A stretch of DNA of 64,000 bases from Streptomyces sp. TSRI0107 (GTDB lineage Bacteria; Actinomycetota; Actinomycetes; Streptomycetales; Streptomycetaceae), in NCBI RefSeq assembly GCF_001905845.1, contig NZ_LIVZ01000007.1, positions 550,189 to 614,188 of the forward strand, given 5' to 3'. Of the stretch, positions 24,122 through 33,581 are shown piece after piece. Each line of letters opens with the position of its first letter. Within the stretch, counting starts at the first letter, position 1. The translations under genes were made by a program, and so were the position numbers. The notes beneath the pieces are model-generated. The model was given only the letters and a program-made list of their open reading frames with translations, ran no database searches and was not told where the DNA came from.

Positions 24122-24835
24122 TCAGTGCTGCGGCACCGCGCAGCCGTCCGGGCCGCACGCGTCGGCGTCCCCCTGGTCGATGAGGGTGAGCGGGGAGCGC
24201 TCGCCCCACGCCTGGGTGAGGGCCTGGGTGAAGACGTCGGCGGGCTGGGCGCCGGAGATGCCGTACTTCCGGTCGAGGACGAAGAACGGCACGCCGGTGG
24301 CGCCGAGCTGGGCGGCCTCCTGTTCGTCGGCGCGGACCTCGGCGGCGTAGGCGTCTGGGTCGGCGAGCACCGTGCGGGCCTCCGCGGCGTCCAGCCCGGC
24401 GGCGACGGCGATCTCCACGAGCCGTTCGGTGTCGTCGAAGACGGACTGCTCCTCGGCGAAGTTGGCCTCGTACAGCAGCTGGATCAGCTCGCCCTGCCGG
24501 CCGTACTGCTTGGCGTGGTGGAGCAGGCGGTGCATGTCGAAGGTGTTGCCGTGGTCGCGGCCGCGGGTGCGGTAGGCCAGGCCCTCGGCGGCGGCCTGCG
24601 CGCCCAGGTTGTCCTCGGCGGCCTGCGCCTGCTCCTCGGACATGCCGTACTTGCGCGCGAGCATCGGGATGACGGGGCCGGTGTCGCCCTTGGCGCGGCC
24701 CGGGTCCAGCTCGAAGGAGCGGTGCACCACCTCGACCTCGTCGCGGTGCGGGAAGGCCGCCAGCGCCTTCTCGAAGCGGGCCTTGCCCACGTAGCACCAG
24801 GGGCAGGCGATGTCGCTCCAGATCTCGACGCGCAT
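24122..24835 (-). CDS. DsbA-family oxidoreductase (FrnE / 2-hydroxychromene-2-carboxylate isomerase-like)
   Basis: A 237-residue thioredoxin-fold protein without a signal peptide, so cytoplasmic. The N-terminus has a CPWC active site in SDIACPWCYVGKARFEKAL, followed by the helical insertion typical of FrnE proteins (HRLLHHAKQYGRQGELIQLL) and GVPFFVLDRKYGISGAQP with the cis-Pro. It ends in a Cys-containing tail (DADACGPDGCAVPQH). Such proteins act as cytosolic disulfide oxidoreductases in stress responses or in polyketide tailoring. The ATG at 24835 has a GGAG site upstream. Confidence 0.88.
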   Translation of the reverse strand: MRVEIWSDIACPWCYVGKARFEKALAAFPHRDEVEVVHRSFELDPGRAKGDTGPVIPMLARKYGMSEEQAQAAEDNLGAQAAAEGLAYRTRGRDHGNTFDMHRLLHHAKQYGRQGELIQLLYEANFAEEQSVFDDTERLVEIAVAAGLDAAEARTVLADPDAYAAEVRADEQEAAQLGATGVPFFVLDRKYGISGAQPADVFTQALTQAWGERSPLTLIDQGDADACGPDGCAVPQH

Positions 24836-24927
24836 GTTCTCCGCTCTCCAGCTCGGTTCACTGTGCGGAGACTCCCTCCGCGAAGGTATGTGAACCTTCA
24901 AACGGCTGGATTCATTCCCGCCGCGAC

Positions 24928-25422
24928 TCACTTCCCGTCGACCGGGAAGCGCAGCCGGAGATGGTGACCGGGCTCCCCGTCCGGGTCGGGCTCCCAGCCC
25001 TGCCGGGCGTAGAAGGCCTGGGCACGGGTGTTGTCGGCATGCACGTCCAGGACGGCCGTGCGCCGCCGCTCGGCCCGCCACTGTTCGACGCAGGCGGCGT
25101 GCAGGGCCGTCCCGACCCCGGTGCGCCAGTGGCCGGGGTCGACGTGGAACTGGAACAGCTTGACCGTTTCCGCACCGGTGTCCTCCGGTGTCCGGAAGGA
25201 GGCGAGGCCGACCACCCGCCCGCCCTCGACGGCGCACAGCACATGGCCGTCCGGCCGCTCGACGGCGGCCCGCCAGGCGGCGGACCAGTCGGCGCCGTCG
25301 TCCGGGATCCCGTCGGGGTAGTAGGTCGCCCGGGCACGGGCGTGCAGCGCGACGAGGGTGCCGACCTCGGCGGGCACGGCGGTGCGGATCACCGGGCAGG
25401 CGCGGACACGATTGCTGACCAT
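24928..25422 (-). CDS. GNAT family N-acetyltransferase
   Basis: A 164-residue GNAT protein. It shows the acetyl-CoA region VKLFQFHVDPGHWRTGVGTALH (motif A, R/Q-x-x-G-x-G/A pattern) and DVHADNTRAQAFYARQGWEP (motif B). The substrate is unknown. An ATG at 25422 and a GTG at 25392 are possible starts; neither has a clear ribosome binding site. It lies between the FrnE-like and DUF1349 genes on the same strand. Confidence 0.82.
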   Translation of the reverse strand: MVSNRVRACPVIRTAVPAEVGTLVALHARARATYYPDGIPDDGADWSAAWRAAVERPDGHVLCAVEGGRVVGLASFRTPEDTGAETVKLFQFHVDPGHWRTGVGTALHAACVEQWRAERRRTAVLDVHADNTRAQAFYARQGWEPDPDGEPGHHLRLRFPVDGK

Positions 25423-25455
25423 GCCACGGAAGACGGGATTCCGCCGGTCCCGGTT

Positions 25456-26064
25456 TCAGCTTCCGTCGCGCAGGTCCTCGGGCCAGTCCGGCCGGAACCC
25501 GATGTGGTCGTACGTCACCACACAGCCCTCCCCCATGGGCGACTGCGTCATGAAGCCGACGAGGGCCGCCCCGGTCTCCTTCTCCTCGCCGAGCGTGAAC
25601 AGCCGGACGAAGGTCCACCGCTCGCCGTCCCGGGAGGCGTGGAAGGCGAAGGCGCGCCCGGTCCGGCTCACCCGCAGCCAGACCGAACTGCCTTCCACGG
25701 TGAAGGAGTTGGCGTCGTCGGAGTGTCCCCGGGTGACCACCGTGCAGACGGCGGGCACGTCCGGGGAGTACTCCAGGCAGAGCTTGGCCCACGCCCGTTC
25801 GCCGACGTGGACGTAGAGCACCCCGGCGTCGAAGGCCGCGCCGAACCCGACGGTGACCCGCGCGATCAGCTGGAAGTCCCCCTCGGGCGCCCCCAGCAGC
25901 CGCGGCGCGTCCCCGGCGGGCTCCAGCGCCTCCCCGGTGGGAGGCACGAACCGGTCCTGCCGGGGCCCGGCCCACCCGGTGAGCACGCCGTCCTCGTAGG
26001 ACCAGTGCCCGTCGGGGCCGTATGTGCGAAGGGGGAAGGGGAGTTCGGGAAGCTCGACGTCCAT
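25456..26064 (-). CDS. DUF1349 concanavalin-like domain protein
   Basis: A 202-residue protein that is entirely one DUF1349-type (concanavalin A-like lectin/glucanase) domain. It has WAGPRQDRFVPP near residue 30, FDAGVLYVHVGERAWAKLCLEY (the typical AGLxVxxxxxxWxKxGxE-like strand pair), SVWLRVSRTGRAFAFHASRDG, and VGFMTQSPMGEGCVVTYDHI. Members bind or degrade carbohydrate, or are called regulation-of-enolase proteins; no catalytic residue can be identified. There is no signal peptide. It starts 55 bases after the aldehyde dehydrogenase stop, so it may be co-transcribed with it. Confidence 0.78.
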   Translation of the reverse strand: MDVELPELPFPLRTYGPDGHWSYEDGVLTGWAGPRQDRFVPPTGEALEPAGDAPRLLGAPEGDFQLIARVTVGFGAAFDAGVLYVHVGERAWAKLCLEYSPDVPAVCTVVTRGHSDDANSFTVEGSSVWLRVSRTGRAFAFHASRDGERWTFVRLFTLGEEKETGAALVGFMTQSPMGEGCVVTYDHIGFRPDWPEDLRDGS

Positions 26065-26119
26065 GACTGCATTCTCCACGGGGCGGTGACCGTCCTCGGG
26101 GGAACCCCGCACCCCGGCG

Positions 26120-27649
26120 CTACCGCTCCAGCACCCCGTTGAACCGCCGGGGCAGCCCCAGCGGATTCTCGTCCCGCAGCTCCGCGGGGAGCAGCGCGGC
26201 CGGCGTCCCCTGGTACACGACCGGCCGCAGCCACCGCTCGATGGCGGTCCCGCCCACCGACGTGGAGGTCGAGGTCGTCGCGGGGTAGGGCCCGCCGTGA
26301 TGCTGCGCCGGTGCCACGGCGACCCCCGTCGGCCACCCGTTGACCAGCACACGCCCGGCGAGCGGGGTCAGCTCGGCGAGGATCTCGGCGCCCCGCCCCT
26401 CACCGGCGGCCTCCCCGGAGGACAGGTGCACGGTCGCCGTGAGGTTCCCGGGCAGCCGCGACAGAACCGCCTTGGCCTCTCCCTCGTCCTGGTAGCGGGC
26501 GACGACGGTCACCGGCCCGAAGCACTCCTCGAGCAGCAGGTCGTGCTCGCCCTCCCGGGCCAGCTTCTCCGCCGGCACGGTCAGGAAGCCCGGGCTGACG
26601 GTGTGCTCCCCGCCCTCGCCCGGCGTCACCGGGGCCTCCACGTCCGGCAGTTCGGCCCGCTCGGCGACCCCGGCGACGAAGTTGTCCCGCATCCGGTGGT
26701 CGAGCAGCACCCCGGCGTCGACGGCGCTCACCGCGTCCGTGAGCGACTTGACGAGCTGGTCGCCCGCGTCACCGGCCGGGGCGAGGACCAGGCCCGGCTT
26801 CACACAGAACTGGCCGACGCCCAGGGTCATCGACCCGGCGAGCCCGGAGCCGATGGCGTCGGCGCGTTCGGCCGCCGCGGCCTCGGTGACGAGGACCGGG
26901 TTGAGGGAGCCCAGCTCGCCGTGGAACGGGATCGGCACCGGGCGTGCGGCCGCCGCGTCGAAGAGGGCGCGGCCGCCCCGTACGGATCCGGTGAAGCCGG
27001 CGGCGCTGACCAGCGGGTGCTCGATCAGCTCGATGCCCGCCTCGAAGCCGTGCACGAGGCCGAGCACGCCCGCCGGGATGCCGTGCTCGGCGGCGGCCTC
27101 CCGCAGCACCTCGGCGACCTGCTCGGACAGGCCCGGGTGGTCGGGGTGGGCCTTGACGACGACCGGGCAGCCCGCGGCGAGCGCGCTCGCGGTGTCGCCG
27201 CCGGGCACCGAGAAGGCGAAGGGGAAGTTGGAGGCGGAGTAGACGGCGACGACGCCCAGCGGCACCTTGTAGCGCCGCAGGTCCGGGACGGGCGGGGTGG
27301 CGGTGTCGTCGGGGTGGTTGATGACGACGTCGAGGAAGGCGCCCTCGTCGACGATGTCCGCGAAGGCGCGCAGCTGGTAACAGGTGCGGGCGAGTTCGCC
27401 GGTCAGCCGGACCGGGCCGAGCGCGGTCTCGGCGTCGGCGGTCTCGACGAGCCGGTCCTTGGCGGCGTCGAGCCGGTCGGCGGCGGTGCGCAGGAAGGCG
27501 GCGCGGACCGCGCGGTCGGTCAGGGCGCCGCGGGCGTCGTGCGCGGCGCGGACGGCGGCGTCCACGTCCTGGGCTGTGGCCTCCACCGCAACCTGTTCAC
27601 GCTGCTTCCCGGTACGGGGATCGACACTCCAGACTGGTGCTGCTGCCAC
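26120..27649 (-). CDS. Aldehyde dehydrogenase, 2-oxoglutarate semialdehyde type
   Basis: A 509-residue NAD(P)+-dependent aldehyde dehydrogenase. The catalytic Cys is in GVGQFCVKPGLVL and the general-base Glu in PFHGELGSLNPVLV. It has cofactor-fold sequences VVAVYSASNFPFAFSVPGGD and VVVKAHPDHPGLSEQV. The FCxKPG form and the length are typical of 2-oxoglutarate semialdehyde (2,5-dioxovalerate) dehydrogenases, the last step of sugar-acid routes. That matches the 5-dehydro-4-deoxyglucarate dehydratase at 63223. GTG at 27649 is chosen: GGAGGG lies seven bases upstream. Divergent from the IclR regulator. Confidence 0.85.
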   Translation of the reverse strand: MAAAPVWSVDPRTGKQREQVAVEATAQDVDAAVRAAHDARGALTDRAVRAAFLRTAADRLDAAKDRLVETADAETALGPVRLTGELARTCYQLRAFADIVDEGAFLDVVINHPDDTATPPVPDLRRYKVPLGVVAVYSASNFPFAFSVPGGDTASALAAGCPVVVKAHPDHPGLSEQVAEVLREAAAEHGIPAGVLGLVHGFEAGIELIEHPLVSAAGFTGSVRGGRALFDAAAARPVPIPFHGELGSLNPVLVTEAAAAERADAIGSGLAGSMTLGVGQFCVKPGLVLAPAGDAGDQLVKSLTDAVSAVDAGVLLDHRMRDNFVAGVAERAELPDVEAPVTPGEGGEHTVSPGFLTVPAEKLAREGEHDLLLEECFGPVTVVARYQDEGEAKAVLSRLPGNLTATVHLSSGEAAGEGRGAEILAELTPLAGRVLVNGWPTGVAVAPAQHHGGPYPATTSTSTSVGGTAIERWLRPVVYQGTPAALLPAELRDENPLGLPRRFNGVLER

Positions 27650-27714
27650 CGGGGGTCCCTCCACACATGTCTTGCCGCAGTTTTTGGGGCATCCACTGGG
27701 TCATTCACCAGGGT

Positions 27715-27732
27715 CGTTCGATATACTGAACG
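27715..27732. promoter_or_regulatory. Inverted repeat between the aldehyde dehydrogenase and iclR-type genes
   Basis: CGTTCGATATACTGAACG: 14 of 18 positions are symmetric, with CGTTC/GAACG arms and a TATA centre. It sits in the divergent intergenic region, in the style of IclR-family operators. Binding by the neighbouring IclR protein is inferred only from position and form. Confidence 0.5.
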
Positions 27733-27795
27733 CTGTCTCTGATGATGAATACGCTGTCGGAGACTATTTCCCGTCGAACGAAGGGGTCAAGGGCG

Positions 27796-28569
27796 ATGTC
27801 GGCAGGCGAGACGGGCGGCGGGGCGCAGGTCAAGTCGGCGGTGCGGACCGTCGAACTCCTCGAGTACTTCGCCGGGCGGCCCGGCATGCACTCCCTCGCG
27901 GCGGTCCAGGAGGCCGTCGGGTACCCCAAGTCCAGTCTGTACATGCTGCTGCGCACGCTCGTGGAACTGGGCTGGGTGGAGACCGACGCGACCGGCACCC
28001 GGTACGGGATAGGGGTGCGCGCCCTGCTGGTCGGCACCTCGTACATCGACGGCGACGAGGTCGTCGCGGTCGCCCGGCCGACGCTGGACCGGCTCTCCGA
28101 CGACACCACCGAGACCATCCACCTGGCCCGCCTGGACGGCACCAACGTGGTATATCTGGCCACTCGTCAGTCCCAGCACTACCTGCGCCCGTTCACCCGG
28201 GTCGGCCGCCGCCTCCCCGCGCACTCGACCTCCCTCGGCAAGGCGCTGCTGAGCACCTACAGCGACGAACAGGTCCGCAAGATGCTCCCCGAGACGCTGC
28301 CCGCCCTCACCGAGAACACCATCACCGACCGGGAGAAGCTCATCGAGGAACTGCACCAGGTGCGTGAGCAGGGGTACGCCGTCGACCGCGAGGAGAACAC
28401 GCTGGGGCTGCGCTGCTTCGGCGTGGCGATCCCCTACCGCACCCCGGCCCGCGACGCCATCAGCTGCTCCATCCCGGTGGCCCGGCTGACCCCCGCGCAC
28501 GAGCAGATGGTGAAGGACGCCCTGTTCGACGCCCGGGACCGGCTGACCCTGGCGACACGGAGGCTCTGA
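27796..28569 (+). CDS. IclR family transcriptional regulator
   Basis: A 257-residue regulator. The N-terminal winged helix-turn-helix (about residues 10-75; VKSAVRTVELLEYFAGRPGM, then VGYPKSSLYMLLRTLVELGW) is followed by the IclR effector domain (about 90-255; RLPAHSTSLGKALLSTY and LGLRCFGVAIPYRTP). IclR proteins usually control catabolic genes next to them, here probably the divergent aldehyde dehydrogenase. The ATG at 27796 has AAGGGG upstream; starts at 27742/27745 would add an unconserved extension. The stop is two bases before a GNAT pseudogene. Confidence 0.88.
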   Translation: MSAGETGGGAQVKSAVRTVELLEYFAGRPGMHSLAAVQEAVGYPKSSLYMLLRTLVELGWVETDATGTRYGIGVRALLVGTSYIDGDEVVAVARPTLDRLSDDTTETIHLARLDGTNVVYLATRQSQHYLRPFTRVGRRLPAHSTSLGKALLSTYSDEQVRKMLPETLPALTENTITDREKLIEELHQVREQGYAVDREENTLGLRCFGVAIPYRTPARDAISCSIPVARLTPAHEQMVKDALFDARDRLTLATRRL

Positions 28570-28571
28570 CG

Positions 28572-28941
28572 GTGCAGGTGGCGCTCCGCCCGGTCCACGA
28601 CAGCGACCTGCCGGTGTTCTTCCGGCAGCTCAACGACCCCGAGTCCCTGCGGATGGCCGCGTTCACCCCGGTGGACCCGGCCGACCGGCAGTCCTTCGAC
28701 GCCCACTGGCGCCGGCTGCGCGCCTCGGCCGACGTGCACGCCCGTACGGTGCTGCTCGACCCTGCACGCCCTGCTCTCCGAGGTTGCCGAACGCCCCCTG
28801 TACGCCCGCGCGGCGGCCGACAACGCGGGCTCGCTGCGCGTCCTGGACCACTGCGGCTTCCGGGAGACGGCACGGGTGAAGCAGTACGCGCCCGCGCGGG
28901 GCGAGGAGATCGAGGAAGTGGTGCTGCGACTGGAGGGGTGA
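28572..28941 (+). pseudogene. GNAT acetyltransferase pseudogene with internal deletion and frame change
   Basis: The first 60 or so codons read as a normal RimJ-like GNAT start (LRPVHDSDLPVFFRQLNDPE, WRRLRASADVHARTVLLD). At about 28760 the frame changes, and the C-terminal half is found in another phase (LHALLSEVAERPLYARAAAD, NAGSLRVLDHCGFRET), ending at TGA 28939-28941. The expected central segment with the acetyl-CoA loop is missing, so about 45 codons seem to have been deleted. The single frame from 28572 runs on to 28958 but is nonsense after the junction. Confidence 0.8.
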
Positions 28942-29039
28942 GGGCCCTGGAGGGGTGAGGGGGGCCTCCCCCGCGCGGCGGAGCCGGATCGTCGCCGGGC
29001 AGGACGTACCCGCCCCCGGCCCCGCGGGAACGTGGACTC

Positions 29040-30061
<1,022 letters not shown>

Positions 30062-30065
<4 letters not shown>

Positions 30066-31327
30066 GCAGCCCGGGGGGTGTCCGCCTCGCCCGGTCGCTG
30101 TTCGGCCGGCGGGCGCGCCGCCGCTGGATCCATCTGATCCTCGGCGGCGCGCTCGCCATGCCGTACGTGTTCGTCGGGCAGCTCATCGTCGGACCCGCGA
30201 CCGACTCCCGGTACGTCTTCCAGGACCTGTTCCTCCAGCTGGCCTCGTTCGCCGTGGGACTGCCGCTCGCCGCCGTCACCTCGCTGTTCCCGCTGACCCG
30301 GCCGCTGGAGTCCGGTGCGGTGCGCTCGCTGTGCGGTGTGGACCCGGACCGGCTGGCCCACGGCCCCGCCCGCACCCGCGCCGCGAAGGGCCGTACGGCG
30401 GCCTGGTTCACCCTGCATCTCGGGTTCGGCGGGATCATCTCCGGGATGTCGCTGGCGGTACCGCCGTTCGCCGCCTTCCTGATCCTGCTGCCCGCCCTCG
30501 CCAGGTTCCGCGCCGAACAGGTCGACCTCCCCGAATCCCTCGACCAGACCTGGGTGCTGGCGCTCGCGCCGGTCGCGGGCGTCGCGTCGCTGCTGGCGCT
30601 GGCGGCCTGCGCGGCCGGCAGCGGCGCGTTGCTGGCCCGCTGGGCGCCCGCGCTGCTCGGGCCGGACCCCGAGGACCGGCTGGCGGCGGCCGAGCGGCGC
30701 GCAGCCGACCTGGCGGTGCGCAACCGGCTCGCCCGCGAGCTGCACGACTCCGTCGGCCACGCGCTGAGCGCGGTCACCCTGCAGGCGAGCGCTGCCCGCC
30801 GGGTGCTGGACAGCGACCCGGAGTTCGTCCGTGAGGCGCTCGCCGCGATCGAGGACACCACCCGGCGCACGGTGGGAGAGCTGGACGCGGTGCTGGGCGT
30901 GCTGCGGGACGGCGACGCCCCCGGCACGGCCCCCGCGCCCACCCTGGACGCTGATCTCGACGGTCTGCTGCGCCGCACCCGCGCGGCCGGTCTGCGGGTG
31001 AGCTGCGACCTGGCCGTCGACCCCGCCGCGCTGCCGCCGGTGCTGTCCCGGGAGGCGTACCGGATCGTGCAGGAGGGGCTGAGCAACGCCCTGCGGCACG
31101 GCGGGGACGGCGGGCGGGTGGCGCTCGGGATGACGCGGGCGGAGGGCCGGCTGGAGATCAGCGTGGAGAACCCGCTGACCGGCCCCGCCCCCGGCCGGCC
31201 CGGCGGCGGTCACGGTCTGCGCGGGATAGCGGACCGGGCCCGGCTGCTGGGCGGCACCTCCGAGGCGGGCCCGGCCGGCGGGGTGTGGAGACTGCGCGTA
31301 CGTCTGCCGATGAAGGGACCCGTATGA
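30062..31327 (+). CDS. Sensor histidine kinase (NarL/DesK group, HisKA_3)
   Basis: A 421-residue membrane kinase. Four or more hydrophobic segments occupy about residues 25-205. The dimerisation/phosphoacceptor motif is NRLARELHDSVGHALSAVTL (His near residue 231). The HATPase region shows EAYRIVQEGLSNALRHGGDG (N box) and GGHGLRGIADRARLLGGT (G box). It autophosphorylates and passes phosphate to the response regulator encoded immediately downstream. The GTG start overlaps the upstream stop; the frame is open much further upstream as a shadow of the membrane protein gene. The signal is unknown. Confidence 0.92.
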
Positions 31328-31989
31328 CCGCCCCCACCCCCCTGCGTGTCGTCCTCGCCGACGACGAGCGGATGGTCCGTACCGCGCTGCGTGCCATCCT
31401 CTCCGCCGAACCGGATCTGGAGGTCGTCGGCGAGGCCGCGACCGGCGCCGAGGCGGTGTCGGTGGTCCGGGACCGCCGGCCCGACGTCGTCCTGATGGAC
31501 GTGCGGATGCCGGAGATCGACGGCATACGGGCCACCGAGCAGATCCTCGCCACGGTGGACGTGCCGCCCCGGATCGTGGTGGTGACGACTTTCGAGAACG
31601 ACTCGTACGTGTACGACGCCCTGCGCGCCGGTGCCGCCGGGTTCCTGCTGAAGCGGGCCGACGCGGAGGCGCTGGTGCAGGCGGTGCGGCTGGTGGCGCG
31701 TACCGACACCCTGCTGTTCCCGTCGGCCGTACGGTCGCTCGCGGTGCGGCACGCGCGGGCCCGCCCCGCTCCTCCGGCCTGGGTGGCGAGGCTCACGGGG
31801 CGGGAGCGCGAGGTGCTGCGGTTCATGGCGGAGGGGCTGACCAACGCGGAGATCGCCGTGCGGATGGCGGTCGGCGCGGCGACGGTGAAGACGCACGTGG
31901 CGGGCGTCCTGGCGAAGACCGGCGCCCGGGACCGCACGCAGGCGGTGATCGCGGCGTACGAGGCGGGGTTCCTGAGGGGCGAACCCTGA
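31324..31989 (+). CDS. LuxR-type response regulator
   Basis: A 221-residue NarL-family regulator. The receiver domain (about residues 6-122) has acidic ADDE, the phosphoacceptor Asp in VVLMDVRMPEIDG, VVTTF (Thr switch), and Lys in GFLLKRADAEAL. The LuxR helix-turn-helix (about 160-215) reads LTGREREVLRFMAEGLTNAE, then VGAATVKTHVAGVLAKTGA. The ATG overlaps the kinase stop (ATGA), giving a cognate pair. Targets are unknown. Confidence 0.94.
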   Translation: MTAPTPLRVVLADDERMVRTALRAILSAEPDLEVVGEAATGAEAVSVVRDRRPDVVLMDVRMPEIDGIRATEQILATVDVPPRIVVVTTFENDSYVYDALRAGAAGFLLKRADAEALVQAVRLVARTDTLLFPSAVRSLAVRHARARPAPPAWVARLTGREREVLRFMAEGLTNAEIAVRMAVGAATVKTHVAGVLAKTGARDRTQAVIAAYEAGFLRGEP

Positions 31990-32086
31990 GCCGGCCCGGA
32001 GGGTGTCCCGGAGTTTTCTGAGGAGCCGATGAGAAAACGGACGGAAGGGAACGTTCCGGCCGGTCCCGCTCGTCTGTCCGAGCGGG

Positions 32087-33538
32087 ATGAACAAGACGAT
32101 CAGGCACGCGTCGGTCTTCGCGCTGCTCCTGGTGCTGGCCCTGCTGGTCAGGGCCACCTGGGTGCAGTTCTACCAAGGCCAGGCGCTCGCGGACGACAAG
32201 GACAACCGGCGGAACGCGATCGAGCTGTACAGCGAGCCGCTAGGCAACATCGTCGTGGCCGGGGAGTCGGTCACCGGCTCGGCGCGCACGAAGAGCGGCG
32301 ACCTCAGATACAAGCGGACGTACAAGGACGGCGCGCTGTACGCGGCGGTGACCGGCTACAGCTCGCAGGTGTACGGCGCCACCCAGCTGGAGGGCGTCTA
32401 CCAGGACCTGCTGGACGGCACGGACACCCGGCTGAAGACCGTGCTGGACACGGTCACCAACAAGCGAGCCGACCCGGGTGATGTGATCACGACGATCGAC
32501 CCGGCCGTCCAGCGGGCGGCGTACGAGGCGCTGGGCGACAAGAAGGGCGCAGCCGTCGCGATCGACCCGGCGACCGGGAAGATCCTGGCCGTCGTCTCCA
32601 CCCCGTCGTACGACCCGTCCAAGATCACCGCGGGCAACTCGGAGGTCTGGACGCAGCTCACCGAGGACGACGACAAGCCGATGACCAACCGGGCGCTGCG
32701 CCAGCCGCTGCCGCCGGGTTCCACCTTCAAGCTGGTGGTGGCGGCGGCCGCGCTGGAGGACGGGCTGGTCTCGTCGGTGGACGAGCGCACGGACAGCCCC
32801 GACCCGTACGACCTGCCGCTGTCCTCCGACGACCTCACCAACGAGAACCCGAACGCGCCCTGCGAGAACGCCTCGATCCGGGTGGCGCTCCAGTACTCCT
32901 GCAACAACGTCTTCGGCAAGATGGCCGTCGACCTCGGCCAGGACAAGGTCCGCGCGATGGCGGAGAAGTTCGGCTTCAACGACGACGAGCAGGACGTGCC
33001 GGTGCGCGCGTACGAGAGCGTGTACCCGAAGGACATGGACGAGCCGCAGACCGCGCTGTCCGGCATCGGCCAGTTCGACGTCACCGCGACCCCGCTCCAG
33101 ATCGCCATGGTGTCGGCGGCCATCGCCAACGGCGGCAAGCTGGTCGAGCCGCACATGGTGTCGCAGATCACCGACCACGGCGGCGGTGTGCTGGAGGACT
33201 ACGACGACAACGCCTCCGCCGAGGAGATCGTCAGCTCCGACACCGCCGAGCAGCTCCAGTCGGCGATGCAGACGGTGGTCGAGGAGGGCACGGGGTCGAA
33301 CGCGCAGATCTCCGGCGCCACCGTCGGCGGCAAGACGGGCACGGCCCAGCACGGCGAGAACAACAGCAAGACGCCGTACGCCTGGTTCACCTCGTACGCC
33401 AAGTCCGACAGCTCGGACCGCGAGGTCGCCGTGGCGGTCGTGGTCGAGCAGTCGGACGCGGCGCGCTCCGAGGTCAGCGGCAACGGTCTGGCCGCGCCGG
33501 TGGCCAAGGCGGTGATGGAGGCGGCGCTGAAGGACTGA
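32087..33538 (+). CDS. Class B penicillin-binding protein (transpeptidase)
   Basis: A 483-residue monofunctional D,D-transpeptidase. An N-terminal membrane anchor (ASVFALLLVLALLVRATWVQ) is followed by a short PBP-dimerisation domain. The catalytic domain has SxxK in PPGSTFKLV near residue 212, SxN in YSCNNVFGKM near residue 269, and KTG in VGGKTGTAQHG near residue 413. It cross-links peptidoglycan outside the membrane. The form resembles PbpA/FtsI-like accessory PBPs of actinobacteria, which often sit next to rodA; here there is no SEDS partner beside it. The ribosome binding site before ATG 32087 is weak. Confidence 0.9.
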   Translation: MNKTIRHASVFALLLVLALLVRATWVQFYQGQALADDKDNRRNAIELYSEPLGNIVVAGESVTGSARTKSGDLRYKRTYKDGALYAAVTGYSSQVYGATQLEGVYQDLLDGTDTRLKTVLDTVTNKRADPGDVITTIDPAVQRAAYEALGDKKGAAVAIDPATGKILAVVSTPSYDPSKITAGNSEVWTQLTEDDDKPMTNRALRQPLPPGSTFKLVVAAAALEDGLVSSVDERTDSPDPYDLPLSSDDLTNENPNAPCENASIRVALQYSCNNVFGKMAVDLGQDKVRAMAEKFGFNDDEQDVPVRAYESVYPKDMDEPQTALSGIGQFDVTATPLQIAMVSAAIANGGKLVEPHMVSQITDHGGGVLEDYDDNASAEEIVSSDTAEQLQSAMQTVVEEGTGSNAQISGATVGGKTGTAQHGENNSKTPYAWFTSYAKSDSSDREVAVAVVVEQSDAARSEVSGNGLAAPVAKAVMEAALKD

Positions 33539-33551
33539 GGGACGACGGGCA

Positions 33552-33570
33552 CCCCGGGGAGGCCCCGGGG
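33552..33570. terminator. Hairpin between the PBP and NCS2 permease genes
   Basis: CCCCGGGG-AGG-CCCCGGGG in the 43-base gap between converging genes. A short, very GC-rich stem, probably a shared terminator. Confidence 0.5.
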
Positions 33571-33581
33571 CGCCCCGCGCC

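Noticed and set aside
28942..28958. Extension of the GNAT pseudogene frame to 28958
   Set aside because: The first frame continues past the true end in a nonsense phase; the conserved C-terminus stops at 28941.
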